A DNA stretch of 32,226 bases from CAZTHL01 sp964613585 (GTDB taxonomy: Bacteria > Pseudomonadota > Alphaproteobacteria > DSM-16000 > Inquilinaceae), in assembly GCA_964613585.1 (NCBI GenBank), contig CAZTHL010000043.1:1-32226 (forward strand), in the 5' to 3' direction. Position numbers and translations under genes: made by a program. This document shows, piece after piece, positions 14,418 through 23,158 of this stretch. The first letter of the stretch is position 1. Each line of letters begins with the position of its first letter. Under the pieces are notes generated by a model. It saw nothing but the letters and a program-made list of their open reading frames with translations, had not been told where the DNA came from and did not search any database.

Positions 14418-15899
14418 ATGCGCGTGCTCCATGTCGTCTCCGAGATGTACCCGGTCGTCAAGACCGGCGGCCTGGCCGACATCGCCGGCGCCTTGCCGCC
14501 GGCGCTGGCCGCGCGCGGCCACGACGCCCGCGTGCTCATTCCCGGCTATCCGGTGGTGACGGCGGCCATCGAGCAGTCCGAGCCGGTGATGGCCGACGAC
14601 GCCCTGTTCTGGGGCGGCCCGGCGCGCATCCTGCTGACCCGGCTCAAGGGCGTCGCGGTGCCGACCTATGTGCTGGAGAGCGCCGGGCTGTTCGACCGCC
14701 CCGGAGGCCCCTACAACATGCCCTCGGGCGAGAACTGGCCGGACAACCACCTGCGCTTCGCGGCGCTCGGCTGGGCCGCGGCGTGGCTGGCGCGCGCGCG
14801 CGACGGCGTCGAGGCGACCGGCGACTGGGGCGCCAGCCCGTGGCGGCCGGAGGTCGTGCATTGCCATGACTGGCAGAGCGGCCTGGCGCCGGCCTACATC
14901 GCCATGGAGGGCGACGGGCGGCCGGCCACGGTGATGACCATTCACAATATCGCCTATCAGGGCTTCTTCCCGGCCGACCGCTTCGGCGACCTCGCGCTGC
15001 CGGCGGAGGCGTTCGCCGTGCACGGCGTCGAGTTCTGGGGCGGGCTCAGCTTCCTCAAGGGCGGCTGCTTCTACGCCGACAAGGTGACCACGGTCAGCCC
15101 GACCTATGCCGGCGAGATCCAGGGGCCGGACGCCGGCACCGGCCTCGACGGTCTGATGCGCAATCGCGCGGCCGGCAGCGACCTGGTCGGCATCCTGAAC
15201 GGCGTCGACCATGCCGTGTGGAACCCGGCCACCGATCCGCATCTGGCGGCCACCTACGATGCCGACAGCCTGCATGCCAAGGCAGCCAACAAGGTGGCGC
15301 TGCAGCGGCGGCTGGGCCTGGCCGAGGACCCGGCGGCGCCGCTGTTCGGCATGGTCGGGCGCATCGCCACCTTGAAGGGCAGCGACCTGGTGCTCGGCGC
15401 CGTGCCGCGGCTGGTCGGCAACGGCTGCCAGCTGGCGGTGCTCGGCACCGGCTTCGAGGACCTGATCCATGGCTTCCGCAGTGCCGAGCACGCCAATCGC
15501 GGCCGGGTCGTCGCCTATATCGGCCATGACGAGGCGCTGGCGCACCTCATCTATGCCGGCTCGGACGTGCTGATGGTGCCGTCGCGCGGCGAGCCGTGCG
15601 GCTTGGCGCAGCTCTACAGCATGCGCTACGGCACGCCGCCCCTGGTGCGCCGGGTCGGCGGGCTGGCCGACACCGTGGTGAACGCCGATCCGTGGCATGT
15701 CGCCGACGGCGTGGCGACCGGCTTCGTGTTCAACGATGCGACGGCTGACGCCCTCGCCGGCACCATAGCCTGGGCGGCCGAGATGTACCGGAACGATCAC
15801 GCCACCTTCGTTCAGCTGCAGCGCACCGGCATGGCCCGCGACACCTCCTGGCTCAAGGCGGCCGGCGAGTACGAGGCCCTCTACCGCTCGATCGCGTGA
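14418..15899 (+). CDS. glgA: Glycogen synthase (ADP-glucose)
   Basis: GlgA transfers glucose from ADP-glucose to the growing alpha-1,4-glucan. The 493-residue GT5 (GT-B fold) protein has the ADP-glucose-binding KTGGLAD at 15-21, HCHDWQSGLAPAY in the N-terminal lobe, TIHNIAYQG, and the C-terminal signature VPSRGEPCGLAQLYSMRYGTPP with catalytic Glu, followed by RRVGGLADTV. Length is normal. It follows glgC at 82 bases. No glgB, glgX or glgP lies in the window, so branching and breakdown genes must be elsewhere. The product presumably feeds the treY-treZ genes downstream. Confidence 0.96.
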   Translation: MRVLHVVSEMYPVVKTGGLADIAGALPPALAARGHDARVLIPGYPVVTAAIEQSEPVMADDALFWGGPARILLTRLKGVAVPTYVLESAGLFDRPGGPYNMPSGENWPDNHLRFAALGWAAAWLARARDGVEATGDWGASPWRPEVVHCHDWQSGLAPAYIAMEGDGRPATVMTIHNIAYQGFFPADRFGDLALPAEAFAVHGVEFWGGLSFLKGGCFYADKVTTVSPTYAGEIQGPDAGTGLDGLMRNRAAGSDLVGILNGVDHAVWNPATDPHLAATYDADSLHAKAANKVALQRRLGLAEDPAAPLFGMVGRIATLKGSDLVLGAVPRLVGNGCQLAVLGTGFEDLIHGFRSAEHANRGRVVAYIGHDEALAHLIYAGSDVLMVPSRGEPCGLAQLYSMRYGTPPLVRRVGGLADTVVNADPWHVADGVATGFVFNDATADALAGTIAWAAEMYRNDHATFVQLQRTGMARDTSWLKAAGEYEALYRSIA

Positions 15900-16151
15900 G
15901 GCGAGCCTGCGCTGCCGGTCCCCGGGACCGCTCGGGGCATGCCGGCACCGTGGCGCGGTCCGAATACTCGGCCGCCCGGCGTGCCGGGAACCCTGCATGC
16001 GCTGGCGCCGCCGCGGGACGGGGCCGGGGCGAAGGCGGCCCGACGGCGGCCGGACCGGAAACCGCCTTGTGCCGCCGAGCGACGAGAGGGCTCGTCGGCC
16101 GGGCTCGGGGCGCGCCCGGCAACGCTGTGCCGCCCGGACGCGCCCGCCGTA

Positions 16152-16226
16152 CAGCTTGATCCCGGCGCCCTTTCGCGTGGCCGCGACAATGGTCTCGAGC
16201 ACGAGGTCGAGGATCTGCTTCTCCAC
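16152..16226 (-). pseudogene. Decayed C-terminal copy of the adjacent small gene
   Basis: Read on the - strand this gives VEKQILDLVLETIVAATR followed by KGAGIKL. It lines up over 25 residues with the end of the intact neighbour (TENEIFDLVLKTIIEAMK, TGAHIEQ), with about half the residues identical and matching DNA. There is no matching start region and no stop at the equivalent place, so it is a fragment from an old tandem duplication. The upstream edge coincides with one arm of the large inverted repeat. Confidence 0.65.
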
Positions 16227-16295
16227 CGGCCCGCTCCCCCGCCCGGCCACCCGACAACAGCATGCTCAGGCCGGCCGGGCGGGGGAGCGGGCCGG
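16226..16295. terminator. Perfect 23-bp inverted repeat, probable terminator or REP-like hairpin
   Basis: The arm at 16226-16248 (starting CCGGCCCGCTCCCC) is the exact reverse complement of 16273-16295, with a 24-base spacer. It lies just beyond the stop of the small - strand gene at 16321, where a transcription terminator would be expected. There is no T-tract on either side, so an intrinsic terminator is not certain; a mobile repeat scar is the alternative. Confidence 0.6.
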
Positions 16296-16320
16296 CGATG
16301 CCCCTTGACCCGAAAACGCT

Positions 16321-16737
16321 CTATTGCTCGATATGGGCGCCGGTCTTCATGGCCTCGATGATGGTCTTGAGCACCAGATCGAAGATCTCGTTCTCGGTCT
16401 CCTCCGAGACGAACGGAATGTCGACGTGCCGGTTGATCAGGCCCGACAGCCGGTCGAGCAGCGTCGCGGCCATGGTGTCGTCGATGCCCTCGTTGGCGGT
16501 GGTGATCAGGTCGTAGATCTCGTTCGGCAGCTTCTCGTAGAGGAAGCGGTCGATCTTGCGCACGACCTTGACGATGACGACCTGCTCGGCCTTCTCAGGC
16601 AGGATCGGGATGTTGATCTTCTCGTTGATCCTGGTGGCGATGGCACGGATCGCCTCGGGGCTCAGGCGTTCCTGGGCGCGCAGCTCGTGCGGGCTGCTCT
16701 CGCGGATCTCATTGTCGCTCAGTTGCTGAAGGGACAT
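16321..16737 (-). CDS. Uncharacterised 138-residue protein with internal repeat
   Basis: I do not recognise this protein. It is hydrophilic, likely all-helical and cytoplasmic, with no signal peptide or membrane segment. Two segments resemble each other: INEKINIPILPEKAEQVV (about 38-55) continuing IVKVVRKIDRFL, and INRHVDIPFVSEETENEI (about 101-118) continuing FDLVLKTIIEAM. Each begins with an IN...IP core and ends in a helix, so the protein is an internal duplication of about 30 residues joined by a linker (YEKLPNEIYDLITTANEGI). GGAG lies about a dozen bases before ATG 16737. Low codon bias toward extreme GC compared with its neighbours is noticeable. A fragment of a second copy lies at 16152-16226. 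A real gene is likely because the coding pattern is clean. Confidence 0.7.
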   Translation of the reverse strand: MSLQQLSDNEIRESSPHELRAQERLSPEAIRAIATRINEKINIPILPEKAEQVVIVKVVRKIDRFLYEKLPNEIYDLITTANEGIDDTMAATLLDRLSGLINRHVDIPFVSEETENEIFDLVLKTIIEAMKTGAHIEQ

Positions 16738-16756
16738 GGCGCTCGCTCCGCTCGTT

Positions 16757-16816
16757 CAATGTGTTCGATGGTTCCGTTCCCGCGGTCGCTCCGCCGGGAA
16801 CGGAAGTAGAACATTG
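16757..16816. terminator. Long hairpin between helicase gene and small gene
   Basis: A perfect 11-base stem (TTCCGTTCCCG at 16772-16782 with CGGGAACGGAA at 16795-16805) has a 12-base loop. It is extended by an outer arm CAATGTGTTC (16757-16766) with GAACATTG (16809-16816), one G being bulged. Both flanking genes are on the - strand, so it lies after the helicase stop (16921) and before the small gene start (16737). It may be a terminator for the helicase gene or a leader element of the small gene. Confidence 0.55.
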
Positions 16817-16920
16817 CCGTTTATGCCGCGAAGGTCAATCGCGGAGACACAACTGAAACCAGTGAAGCGGCACCGTTACGAGGTGTTGCCGGGGCGGCGG
16901 GTCGCGCCCGACCCGCCGGC

Positions 16921-19701
16921 TCACCCTTCCCCCAGGAATGCCGCCGTGATCGCCGCCGCCTCGGCGAGGCCGACGCGCTCGAGCCGCACGCCCTCGGGAA
17001 AGGCGCCGGCCAGGCGCGACGGCATCATCGGGTCGAGCAGCACGAACACGCCGCGGTCGTCGGCGCGGCGGATCAGTCGCCCGTAGGCCTGCTTCAGGCG
17101 CAGCCGGGTCAGCATGTCGTCGTAGCGCCGGCGTCCGCCCTCGCCGGCGAAGAAGGCCTCGCGCCGGGCCCGGTGCAGGATGGTCGGTCGCGGCCACGGC
17201 ACCCGGTCGAACACCAGCAGGCGCAGCGAGCGGCCGGGCACGTCGATGCCGTCGCGCGCCGCGTCGGTGCCGAGCAGGCAGGCGTCCTCCTCCGCGCGGA
17301 AGATCGCCATCAGCGAGGCCAGGTCCATGCCGTCGACATGCTGGGCGAGCAGCGGCAGCCCGGCCGCCTCCAGAGGAGCCGCGATCCGGGCATGGACCGC
17401 GCGCAGCCGGCTGATCGCCGTGAACAGGCCGAGCGCGCCGCCGCCCGCCGCCTCGAACAGCGCGCGATAGGCGGCGGCGACCTGGCCCAGATCGTCCTTG
17501 CGCACGTCGCGCACTACCAGCACCCGGGTGCGCCCGGCATAGTCGAAGGGCGAGGGCACGGCGGCGCGCAAGGCCGGCTCGGCCAGGTATGCCGCCCCGG
17601 TGCGCGCCTCCGCCGCCTGCCAGTCGAGCGCGGCGTTGCCGGTGCCGTCGGTCAGCGTCGCCGAGGTGACCAGCAGCCCCTGCGCCGGCTCGGCCACGGC
17701 GCGGGCGAAGGCCGCCATGGGGTCGACATGGTGACGGTAGTAGCCGACATCGACGACGCGGCCGTCCTGGCGCTCGACGGCCAGCCAGTCGACATGGCCG
17801 GCCGGGGTCGGCTTGCCCAGGTCCCGCAGCATGGCCCGCCAGGCGCCGAGGCTGATGCGGCCGCGCCGCTCGAGCGCCCGGGCCAGCGCGTCGAGGCGGA
17901 CGCGGGTGGCGCTGTCGAGCGTGCCGGCCTCGTCGTCGAGCCGCGCGCGCAGGGCGTCGCGCAGCGCCAGCAACGGCGTCTGCAGCCGCGCGAGCGCCGC
18001 GTCCAGGCGGCCCGCCGCCTCCAGCAGCCCGTCGATCGGTGGCGCGGCCTCGGTCTCCAGGCCGTAGGGGCCGTCGGCGCCGTTTGCGCGGGCGTGGACC
18101 TGGGCGCGCACCAGGGTCAGGAACGCCTCGGTCGGGCCGATCGGCTCGACGAAGGCGAAGGTCTCCTGCTCGAGCCGGCCGAGCCAGCCGTCGCCGGGCA
18201 GGGCCTGGGCCGCGCGCGTCGCCTCGAGCAGAGCCCGGCGCGCCGCCTCGTCCTCGCCCAGCAGGTCCTCGAGCCGGCGCGCCAGGCCGCGCGCCCGGCT
18301 GCGCCCGCCGGTCTCGGAGCCGAGCAGCCAGTGGCGCAGCTCGGCCGTCTCGCGCCCCGACAGGTGGCCGGCGAAGGCGGCGTCGGCGGCGTCGAACAGG
18401 TGGTGGCCCTCGTCGAACACGTAGCGGCCGGGCAGCTGCGTGTCGTCGACGCCGCCGAGGGCCGCCTGCACCAGCACGAGCGCGTGGTTGGCGACAACGA
18501 TGCGGGCACGGCGGGCCTTGCGCACGCTTCGCTCGATGAAGCAGCGATTGTAGTGCCGGCAGGCCGAGTAGACGCACTCGCCGCGCCGGTCGGCGAGGCC
18601 CAGGCTGCGGCCGCGGCCGACCAGCTCGGTCAGCCAGCCGGGGAAGTCCCCGCCGGTCATGTCGCCGTCGCGGGTGGCCGCGGTCCAGCGCGCCATCAGG
18701 CCGATCGCCGGGGCGTGCCGCGGGCTCATGGTGGCGCCGCCGACCGCCTCCTCGAGATTGAGCAGGCAGAGATAGTTCTCCCGGCCCTTGCGCAGGACCA
18801 CGCGGCCGGCCTTGTCCGCGGCGTCGTCGTACAGGCGGTCGAGCTCCCGGTCGATCTGGTGCTGAAGATTGCGGGTGAAGGTGGAGATCCACACCGGTGC
18901 CTTGTTCTTCTCGGCCCACAGGCTGGCCGGCGCCAGGTAGCCGAGGGTCTTGCCGACGCCGGTGCCGGCCTCGGCCAGCACCATGTTGGGCGCGTCGGTG
19001 GCGGCGCGCGGGGCGAAGGCGTGGGTGACGGCGCTGGCGTAGTCGGCCTGCTGCGGCCGGTCCTCGGCAAAGGCGCCGAGCAGGGCGGCCAACCGGCGGC
19101 GCGCCTCGGCCGGGGTGACCGGCTCCTGCCCGGGCGGCGGTGGCGGCGCTTCGCCCTGCCATTCGGGCAGCCGGTGCCAGACCTGGCAGGCACGGCCGCC
19201 GTCGCCGCCGTCGCCACCGGGGCGGCCCAGCGCCGCCAGCACGAAGGGTGCCCAGGGCCAGCCGCCCTGGCCCATGAACCAGGCGATGCCGGCCGGGTCG
19301 GAGGCCTCCTCGCGCCCGGGCGCGGCCAGGTCGCGCAGCAACCGGCCGGCGGCGTCGAGCAGCCGCGGCGCGGCGTCCTCCAGGCTGCCCGGCACCGGCA
19401 GGCCGAGCGCCTCGGCGAGGCCGCGCGGCGTCGGCACGCAGAAGCGCGCCGGATGGACGAAGGCGAACAGCTCGAGCACATCGAAGGCGAGGATCGAATC
19501 CCGCCGGGCCCGGCGCGCGACGTGGCGGGCGTGGCAGACCACGGGCGGCGGGCCGTCGAGGCGGTCCGGCAGCCCGGCGAGATCGAAGCTCTCAAGCACC
19601 CCGTCCGGCGACAGCGCCACCCCGCCGGCTGCGCCCAGCACCAGCACCGGCGCCGCCGGCAGGCGCAGATCCGGGGTCGGGGAGGCGGCGGGAACGGTCA
19701 T
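16921..19701 (-). CDS. DinG/XPD-type ATP-dependent DNA helicase
   Basis: This protein of about 926 residues is a superfamily 2 helicase related to DinG and XPD, which unwind DNA 5' to 3'. Walker A reads AEAGTGVGKT (near 18950-18975), the DEAH motif is VFDEGHHLFDAAD (DEGH, near 18400), and motif VI is QAYGRLIRRADDRG near the C-terminus. Four cysteines between motifs Ia and II (ENYLCLLNLE, then CVYSACRHYNRC near 18540-18590) are in place for the iron-sulfur cluster. The N-terminal 230 residues are an alphaproteobacterial extension that resembles an exonuclease-like or DNA-damage module only in outline. I favour ATG 19701 (MTVPAASPTP); an ATG at 19740 is also possible, neither has a strong ribosome binding site. 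Confidence 0.88.
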   Translation of the reverse strand: MTVPAASPTPDLRLPAAPVLVLGAAGGVALSPDGVLESFDLAGLPDRLDGPPPVVCHARHVARRARRDSILAFDVLELFAFVHPARFCVPTPRGLAEALGLPVPGSLEDAAPRLLDAAGRLLRDLAAPGREEASDPAGIAWFMGQGGWPWAPFVLAALGRPGGDGGDGGRACQVWHRLPEWQGEAPPPPPGQEPVTPAEARRRLAALLGAFAEDRPQQADYASAVTHAFAPRAATDAPNMVLAEAGTGVGKTLGYLAPASLWAEKNKAPVWISTFTRNLQHQIDRELDRLYDDAADKAGRVVLRKGRENYLCLLNLEEAVGGATMSPRHAPAIGLMARWTAATRDGDMTGGDFPGWLTELVGRGRSLGLADRRGECVYSACRHYNRCFIERSVRKARRARIVVANHALVLVQAALGGVDDTQLPGRYVFDEGHHLFDAADAAFAGHLSGRETAELRHWLLGSETGGRSRARGLARRLEDLLGEDEAARRALLEATRAAQALPGDGWLGRLEQETFAFVEPIGPTEAFLTLVRAQVHARANGADGPYGLETEAAPPIDGLLEAAGRLDAALARLQTPLLALRDALRARLDDEAGTLDSATRVRLDALARALERRGRISLGAWRAMLRDLGKPTPAGHVDWLAVERQDGRVVDVGYYRHHVDPMAAFARAVAEPAQGLLVTSATLTDGTGNAALDWQAAEARTGAAYLAEPALRAAVPSPFDYAGRTRVLVVRDVRKDDLGQVAAAYRALFEAAGGGALGLFTAISRLRAVHARIAAPLEAAGLPLLAQHVDGMDLASLMAIFRAEEDACLLGTDAARDGIDVPGRSLRLLVFDRVPWPRPTILHRARREAFFAGEGGRRRYDDMLTRLRLKQAYGRLIRRADDRGVFVLLDPMMPSRLAGAFPEGVRLERVGLAEAAAITAAFLGEG

Positions 19702-20198
19702 CAGGCGCTCGCGCAACGGTCGCGGCACGCTACCCGCCATGCCGCGGAAACCAAAGCGCGTCAGGGAAGGGGCGGGCCATGTCGGGCGCACGTCGGGCGG
19801 TGGGCGGGCCGGCGGAGCCGAGGTGCCGGGACGGGGGCGCGGGGCGGTGGGCTCGGATCGGCGGGAGGCCGCTATCAGGTGCCAGAGGACATGCTGACGA
19901 CACCTCTGTCGTCATTGCTCATGGGGGTGGCCGAGCCGAGGGCACGGGCGGGCCGCCGCCATGCCTGGCGGTCCCTGAGAGGTCATATGTGCGAAGAGAG
20001 GAGAGGCGGTGATCAGGCCGGGAACGGGAACCGTCCGGCGAGGGCGCGCTCGATGGCCTGATGGGCGCTGAAGCCAGGCAGCCGGCCGGTGCCGAGCACC
20101 GATCGGCTGGCGGCATCGACGTCGGCGCCCCGGAGAGAGCGGAGTTTTCGGGCTGGCGGAAGCGCCATGAGGTCATGGGACCTGCGCAGGTCCCCGTG
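19702..20198. other. Non-coding region between helicase and luxR-type gene
   Basis: About 500 bases with no convincing gene on either strand. A less GC-rich patch at 19870-19920 has overlapping short inverted repeats (AGGTG...CACCT and AGAGG...CCTCT around 19876-19906) that could be a regulatory or terminator structure. Nothing resembling a luxI gene is here. Confidence 0.5.
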
Positions 20199-20939
20199 TC
20201 AGGCTTTTGCGCGGGGCTCCTGGTCAGGGGACACCAGCCCGTAGCGATAGGCCAGGGCCACGGCCTGGCGGCTCGTGGAGACGGCGAACTTCTCCCGGAC
20301 GTTGGTCAGGTGGAACTCGATGGTCTTCGGCGTGCAGCCGAGGATCTTCGCCGCCTCGGCCGCCGTCTTGCCCTTGCCGGTCCAGTACAGGACCTGCTGC
20401 TCGCGCGGAGTCAGGTAGACATTGTACTTCGGCGCGGCCCGGCCGCGCAGGCAAAGCTCCGTCGCCTTCTGGTGCACGTAGATGGCGGCGAGGTGGGCCG
20501 TGAACTGGACCGTCTCGCTGAAGCCGGCGTCATGGCCGCACGAGAAGCTGAGCGTGCCGCCCCGAGCCCCGTCCTGGATCGGAATGGTGAAGCCGGACAC
20601 GATGCCGAAGCTCAAGGCATCCCGCAGGAATCGTCGCTGCAGCCTGTTGGCCGTCTCCAGCTCCTCATGGCAGTTCCAGCCGAACGGGACGATGCTCGCC
20701 TTGGCCTTCTGCACGATCGGGTCGACCAGGTCATAGCGACGCTCAAGGTACCGCTCGGATCAGCCGACCGGATAGGTCTCCAGGATCAGCGGCGCCGGAT
20801 CGGCAGGATCGGGGTAGCCGACATAGGCGTAATGCGGCAGCTCCCAGGAGGTCGCGGCGTCGCTCAGGGCCTTGGAGATGCCGAGCGTGTCCTCGACCTT
20901 GTGAAGCGCGGCAATCAGCGAGTTCAGAACGTCAACCAT
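20199..20939 (-). pseudogene. LuxR-type quorum-sensing regulator interrupted by in-frame TGA
   Basis: Read through one stop codon, this 246-codon frame is a full LuxR-family regulator. The autoinducer-binding domain runs from MVDVLNSLIAALHKVEDTLG through ETYPVG-stop-SERYLERRYDLVDP to VPFGWN, and the C-terminal GerE-type helix-turn-helix from LTPREQQVLYWTGKGKTAAE to AYRYGLV. The TGA at 20760-20762 is codon 60, and sits where the family has the invariant Trp of YPxxW (TraR W57); Y64, D73, P74 and W88 follow at the correct distances (TraR Y61, D70, P71, W85). So TGG became TGA with no frame change. AGGAG before ATG 20939 supports that start. The downstream part could be started at GTG 20714, giving a 171-residue protein lacking a working ligand pocket. 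No luxI is in the window. Confidence 0.85.
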
Positions 20940-21754
20940 ACCCCGTCTCCTGTCGTTCTTCTGCTTTCCCACAGCCAGCTTGCGGTTTTTTCCTCGCTGA
21001 CGTCTCCAGCATTGCGAGCAAGGCTACCCCTTTTTGCTTCCGCGAGATCCTGCCCATTTTTGGTAGCTTGCGCATCGGAAAAGAGCAGATTTGGCCTGTA
21101 GAAAGCGCCGCTGTTGCATCCTTGTTAAGGTTTAAGGGTTGGTCTTTTCCAATATTGATCCGCAACGTCACGAGTCCGGGCAGCCCTGGCAATCCTCCGG
21201 AGATGCTCGGCGTGCCGGCAAGTCGGCAACGGCAAGAGCTCGGACAGCGTTCCGGCGCGAGCACTTCAGCCCATAATGACTGAAGTCTTCCGTGTGGTAT
21301 GGTTACTTCGGTTGTCCACGCAAACTGGCAGGGCAGGGCCGAGCTTCAAGATGGCCGGGGAAGGGCCGATTTGCGCTGCTGCAATGAAGGGCGTCAGGAG
21401 GCTGTCTGCGCTCTCGGCCGCTCTAAGAGGCTCCCACGAGCGAGCCCGTGATTGCTCAAATCCTTCACTCGGTGCTCGGCCAGGAGCGTCTCTGATCGAA
21501 GAGGCCTCGCATCGTGTCTTTCGGCAATCGGCTTTCCTCGCGCTCGGCGCGGCATTGGGATCGGCCCGGCCCACGCCGGAGCGAGGCGGCGCGCCATGGG
21601 CGGCGCCGCTGGGCCGTCCGGCAAGCTTGCGGCAAGGACCCGAGGCGGATACTGTCCTGCACAAGACCTGCTGATCGGGGCGCGCCTCCCGAGTCCGGAC
21701 GGTTTCAGTCGTGGTATGTCACCTTCCCTGATCAACCAGCATCGAGGTCAGCCC
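20940..21754. other. Non-coding region between luxR-type gene and PEBP gene
   Basis: About 815 bases without a supported gene. The first 200 bases are the least GC-rich part of this half of the window and should hold the luxR-type promoter (- strand). They include a pair GCTACC / GGTAGC about 40 bases apart (near 21025 and 21062). No 20-base lux box was seen. Open frames at 21266-21735 on both strands show no family resemblance and mirror each other. Confidence 0.5.
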
Positions 21755-22297
21755 ATGCGCCGGCTTCTCCTTGCGGCCTCCATGGCCGTTGCTTCCACCA
21801 CCGCCATGGCTCAGGACGAATTTTCGCTCTCGAGCCTCGACATCGGCGAGGGCGAGCCGCTGTCCGAGCAGTTCGTCTACCAGGGCTTCGGCTGCGAGGG
21901 GGAGAATGTCTCGCCGGGGCTGTCCTGGGCGAACGCGCCGGAGGGGACCGAGAGCTTCGCCGTCACCGTCCATGATCCGGACGCGCCGACCGGCTCGGGC
22001 TGGTGGCACTGGGTCGTTTTCGACATCCCGGCGGACGTGACCGAGCTGCCGCAGGGCGCGGGCTCCGGCGGCGACCTGCCGGCCGGCGTGATCACCGCCC
22101 GCAACGACTACGGCGAGCACGCCTTCGGCGGCGCCTGCCCGCCGCCCGACGAGGTGCATCGCTACATCTTCCGGGTCGACGCGCTCGGCACCGACAGCCT
22201 GGGCGTCGACGAGAGCGCCAGCGCCGCGCTGATCGGCTTCATGATCCGCGCCAACAGCCTGGCCTCGGACACCATCACCGCCGTCTACACCCGGTGA
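21755..22297 (+). CDS. Secreted YbhB/YbcL-family PEBP protein
   Basis: The 180-residue protein belongs to the phosphatidylethanolamine-binding / Raf-kinase-inhibitor-like family, whose bacterial members have no firmly established substrate. An N-terminal signal peptide (MRRLLLAASMAVASTTAMAQ, cleavage after about residue 20) sends it to the periplasm. The ligand-pocket signatures are present: VSPGLSWANAPEGTESFAV, the central HDPDAPTGSGWWHWVVFDIP, the GGACPPPDEVHRY loop with conserved His, and a C-terminal strand ending AVYTR. ATG 21755 follows GAGGT at 9 bases. A strong hairpin lies just after the stop. The gene appears to be a single unit. Confidence 0.9.
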   Translation: MRRLLLAASMAVASTTAMAQDEFSLSSLDIGEGEPLSEQFVYQGFGCEGENVSPGLSWANAPEGTESFAVTVHDPDAPTGSGWWHWVVFDIPADVTELPQGAGSGGDLPAGVITARNDYGEHAFGGACPPPDEVHRYIFRVDALGTDSLGVDESASAALIGFMIRANSLASDTITAVYTR

Positions 22298-22318
22298 CCG
22301 CGGTCCCGCCCTGATACC

Positions 22319-22350
22319 GCCGAGCCGAGGAGGGGACCCGTCGGCTCGGC
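22319..22350 (+). terminator. Hairpin terminator after PEBP gene
   Basis: A perfect 10-base stem, GCCGAGCCGA at 22319-22328 and TCGGCTCGGC at 22341-22350, with a 12-base loop, begins 21 bases after the PEBP stop. There is no U-tract, as is common in very GC-rich genomes. Confidence 0.6.
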
Positions 22351-22808
22351 TGAGGGCGCGCCCGTCGACCCTGCCGCCGCCCGGGCGCGCCGTCGCGAGC
22401 CACCGGGGTTGCGTCGATCCGTTGCGGGGAGCCTTGCCCACCAAGGCGCGGGCCGGATCGGTCGGGCGGGCGCGGGACGGCGGCGCTGGGAGACGGGGAG
22501 TCGCTCAGGCCCGGAAGGGCGCGGCGTTCACCGGCTGTTAACGGGCGGCGTGGCATGCTCACGCCAGAATCGACGGCGGTGCGCCCGGGGCTCGGGCGCA
22601 CTGTCGGCCGCCCCCACGCAGCCGGCCGGCTCGGCTCCGGCGCGGGCGGCCCCGGCCCCGGTCTCTGCCTTTGCCTGATCCTCTGCCTGCCCTGCTGGCG
22701 GGCGGGCCGGCCGGCGCCACCCCGGGGCGACGAAACCCTACAACACGCTACCGTTTGCGACGCGGCGGCCCGGCCGGGAGCGCCGCCCCGCCCGGGGCGA
22801 CGCCGCGC

Positions 22809-22892
22809 GGCGCGACGGCAGGCCATGGTCGCGGCGCGACGGCGGGGCATGGTCGCGGCGCGACGGCGGGGCATGGTCGCGGCGCGACGGCG
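22809..22892. repeat. 24-bp tandem repeat array with palindromic core
   Basis: Two perfect 24-base units (22824-22847, 22848-22871), a 21-base third (22872-22892) and a partial unit upstream (22809-22823). Each unit contains the palindrome GTCGCGGCGCGAC. The repeats give an eight-residue periodic translation in one + frame, but no gene with a start and homology is there, so a DNA-binding or structural role is as likely. Confidence 0.75.
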
Positions 22893-23158
22893 ACACCAGG
22901 TCGGCCCGCTGGCGCCCGGGGGCGCGCGAAAGGCGGGCGTGCGCGCCCGTGCCGGAGTGGAGTGATCCGGAGACCAGGGGGACCTGCCATGCTGTCGACA
23001 TCGCCTTCCGGCGGCGCGGGCCCGGTGGCGCCATGCGGGCGGCCACGGGGGGCGGGCGAGATTGGGGTTCAAAGGCGGCGGCGGCCCGGGTAGTGTCGGA
23101 GACCGCCGCGGATCGGACCGCGGCGCGCCGCCGTCGCCGCCGCCTCGCCGACCGTCTC

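Larger units (their letters stand above)
15900..16320. other. Non-coding region after glgA
   Basis: About 420 bases without an intact gene. It holds a small inverted repeat just after the glgA stop (CGGTCCC at 15916, GGGACCG ending 15930), a decayed copy of the C-terminus of the neighbouring small gene at 16152-16226, and a perfect 23-base inverted repeat at 16226-16295. The GC content is very high throughout. Confidence 0.6.

Noticed and set aside
20760..20972. Separate 70-residue gene upstream of the LuxR fragment
   Set aside because: It is the N-terminus of the same LuxR-type protein; the stop is in frame with the rest.
21266..21735. Open frames on both strands before the PEBP gene
   Set aside because: No resemblance to any family, no ribosome binding site, and they overlap each other on opposite strands.
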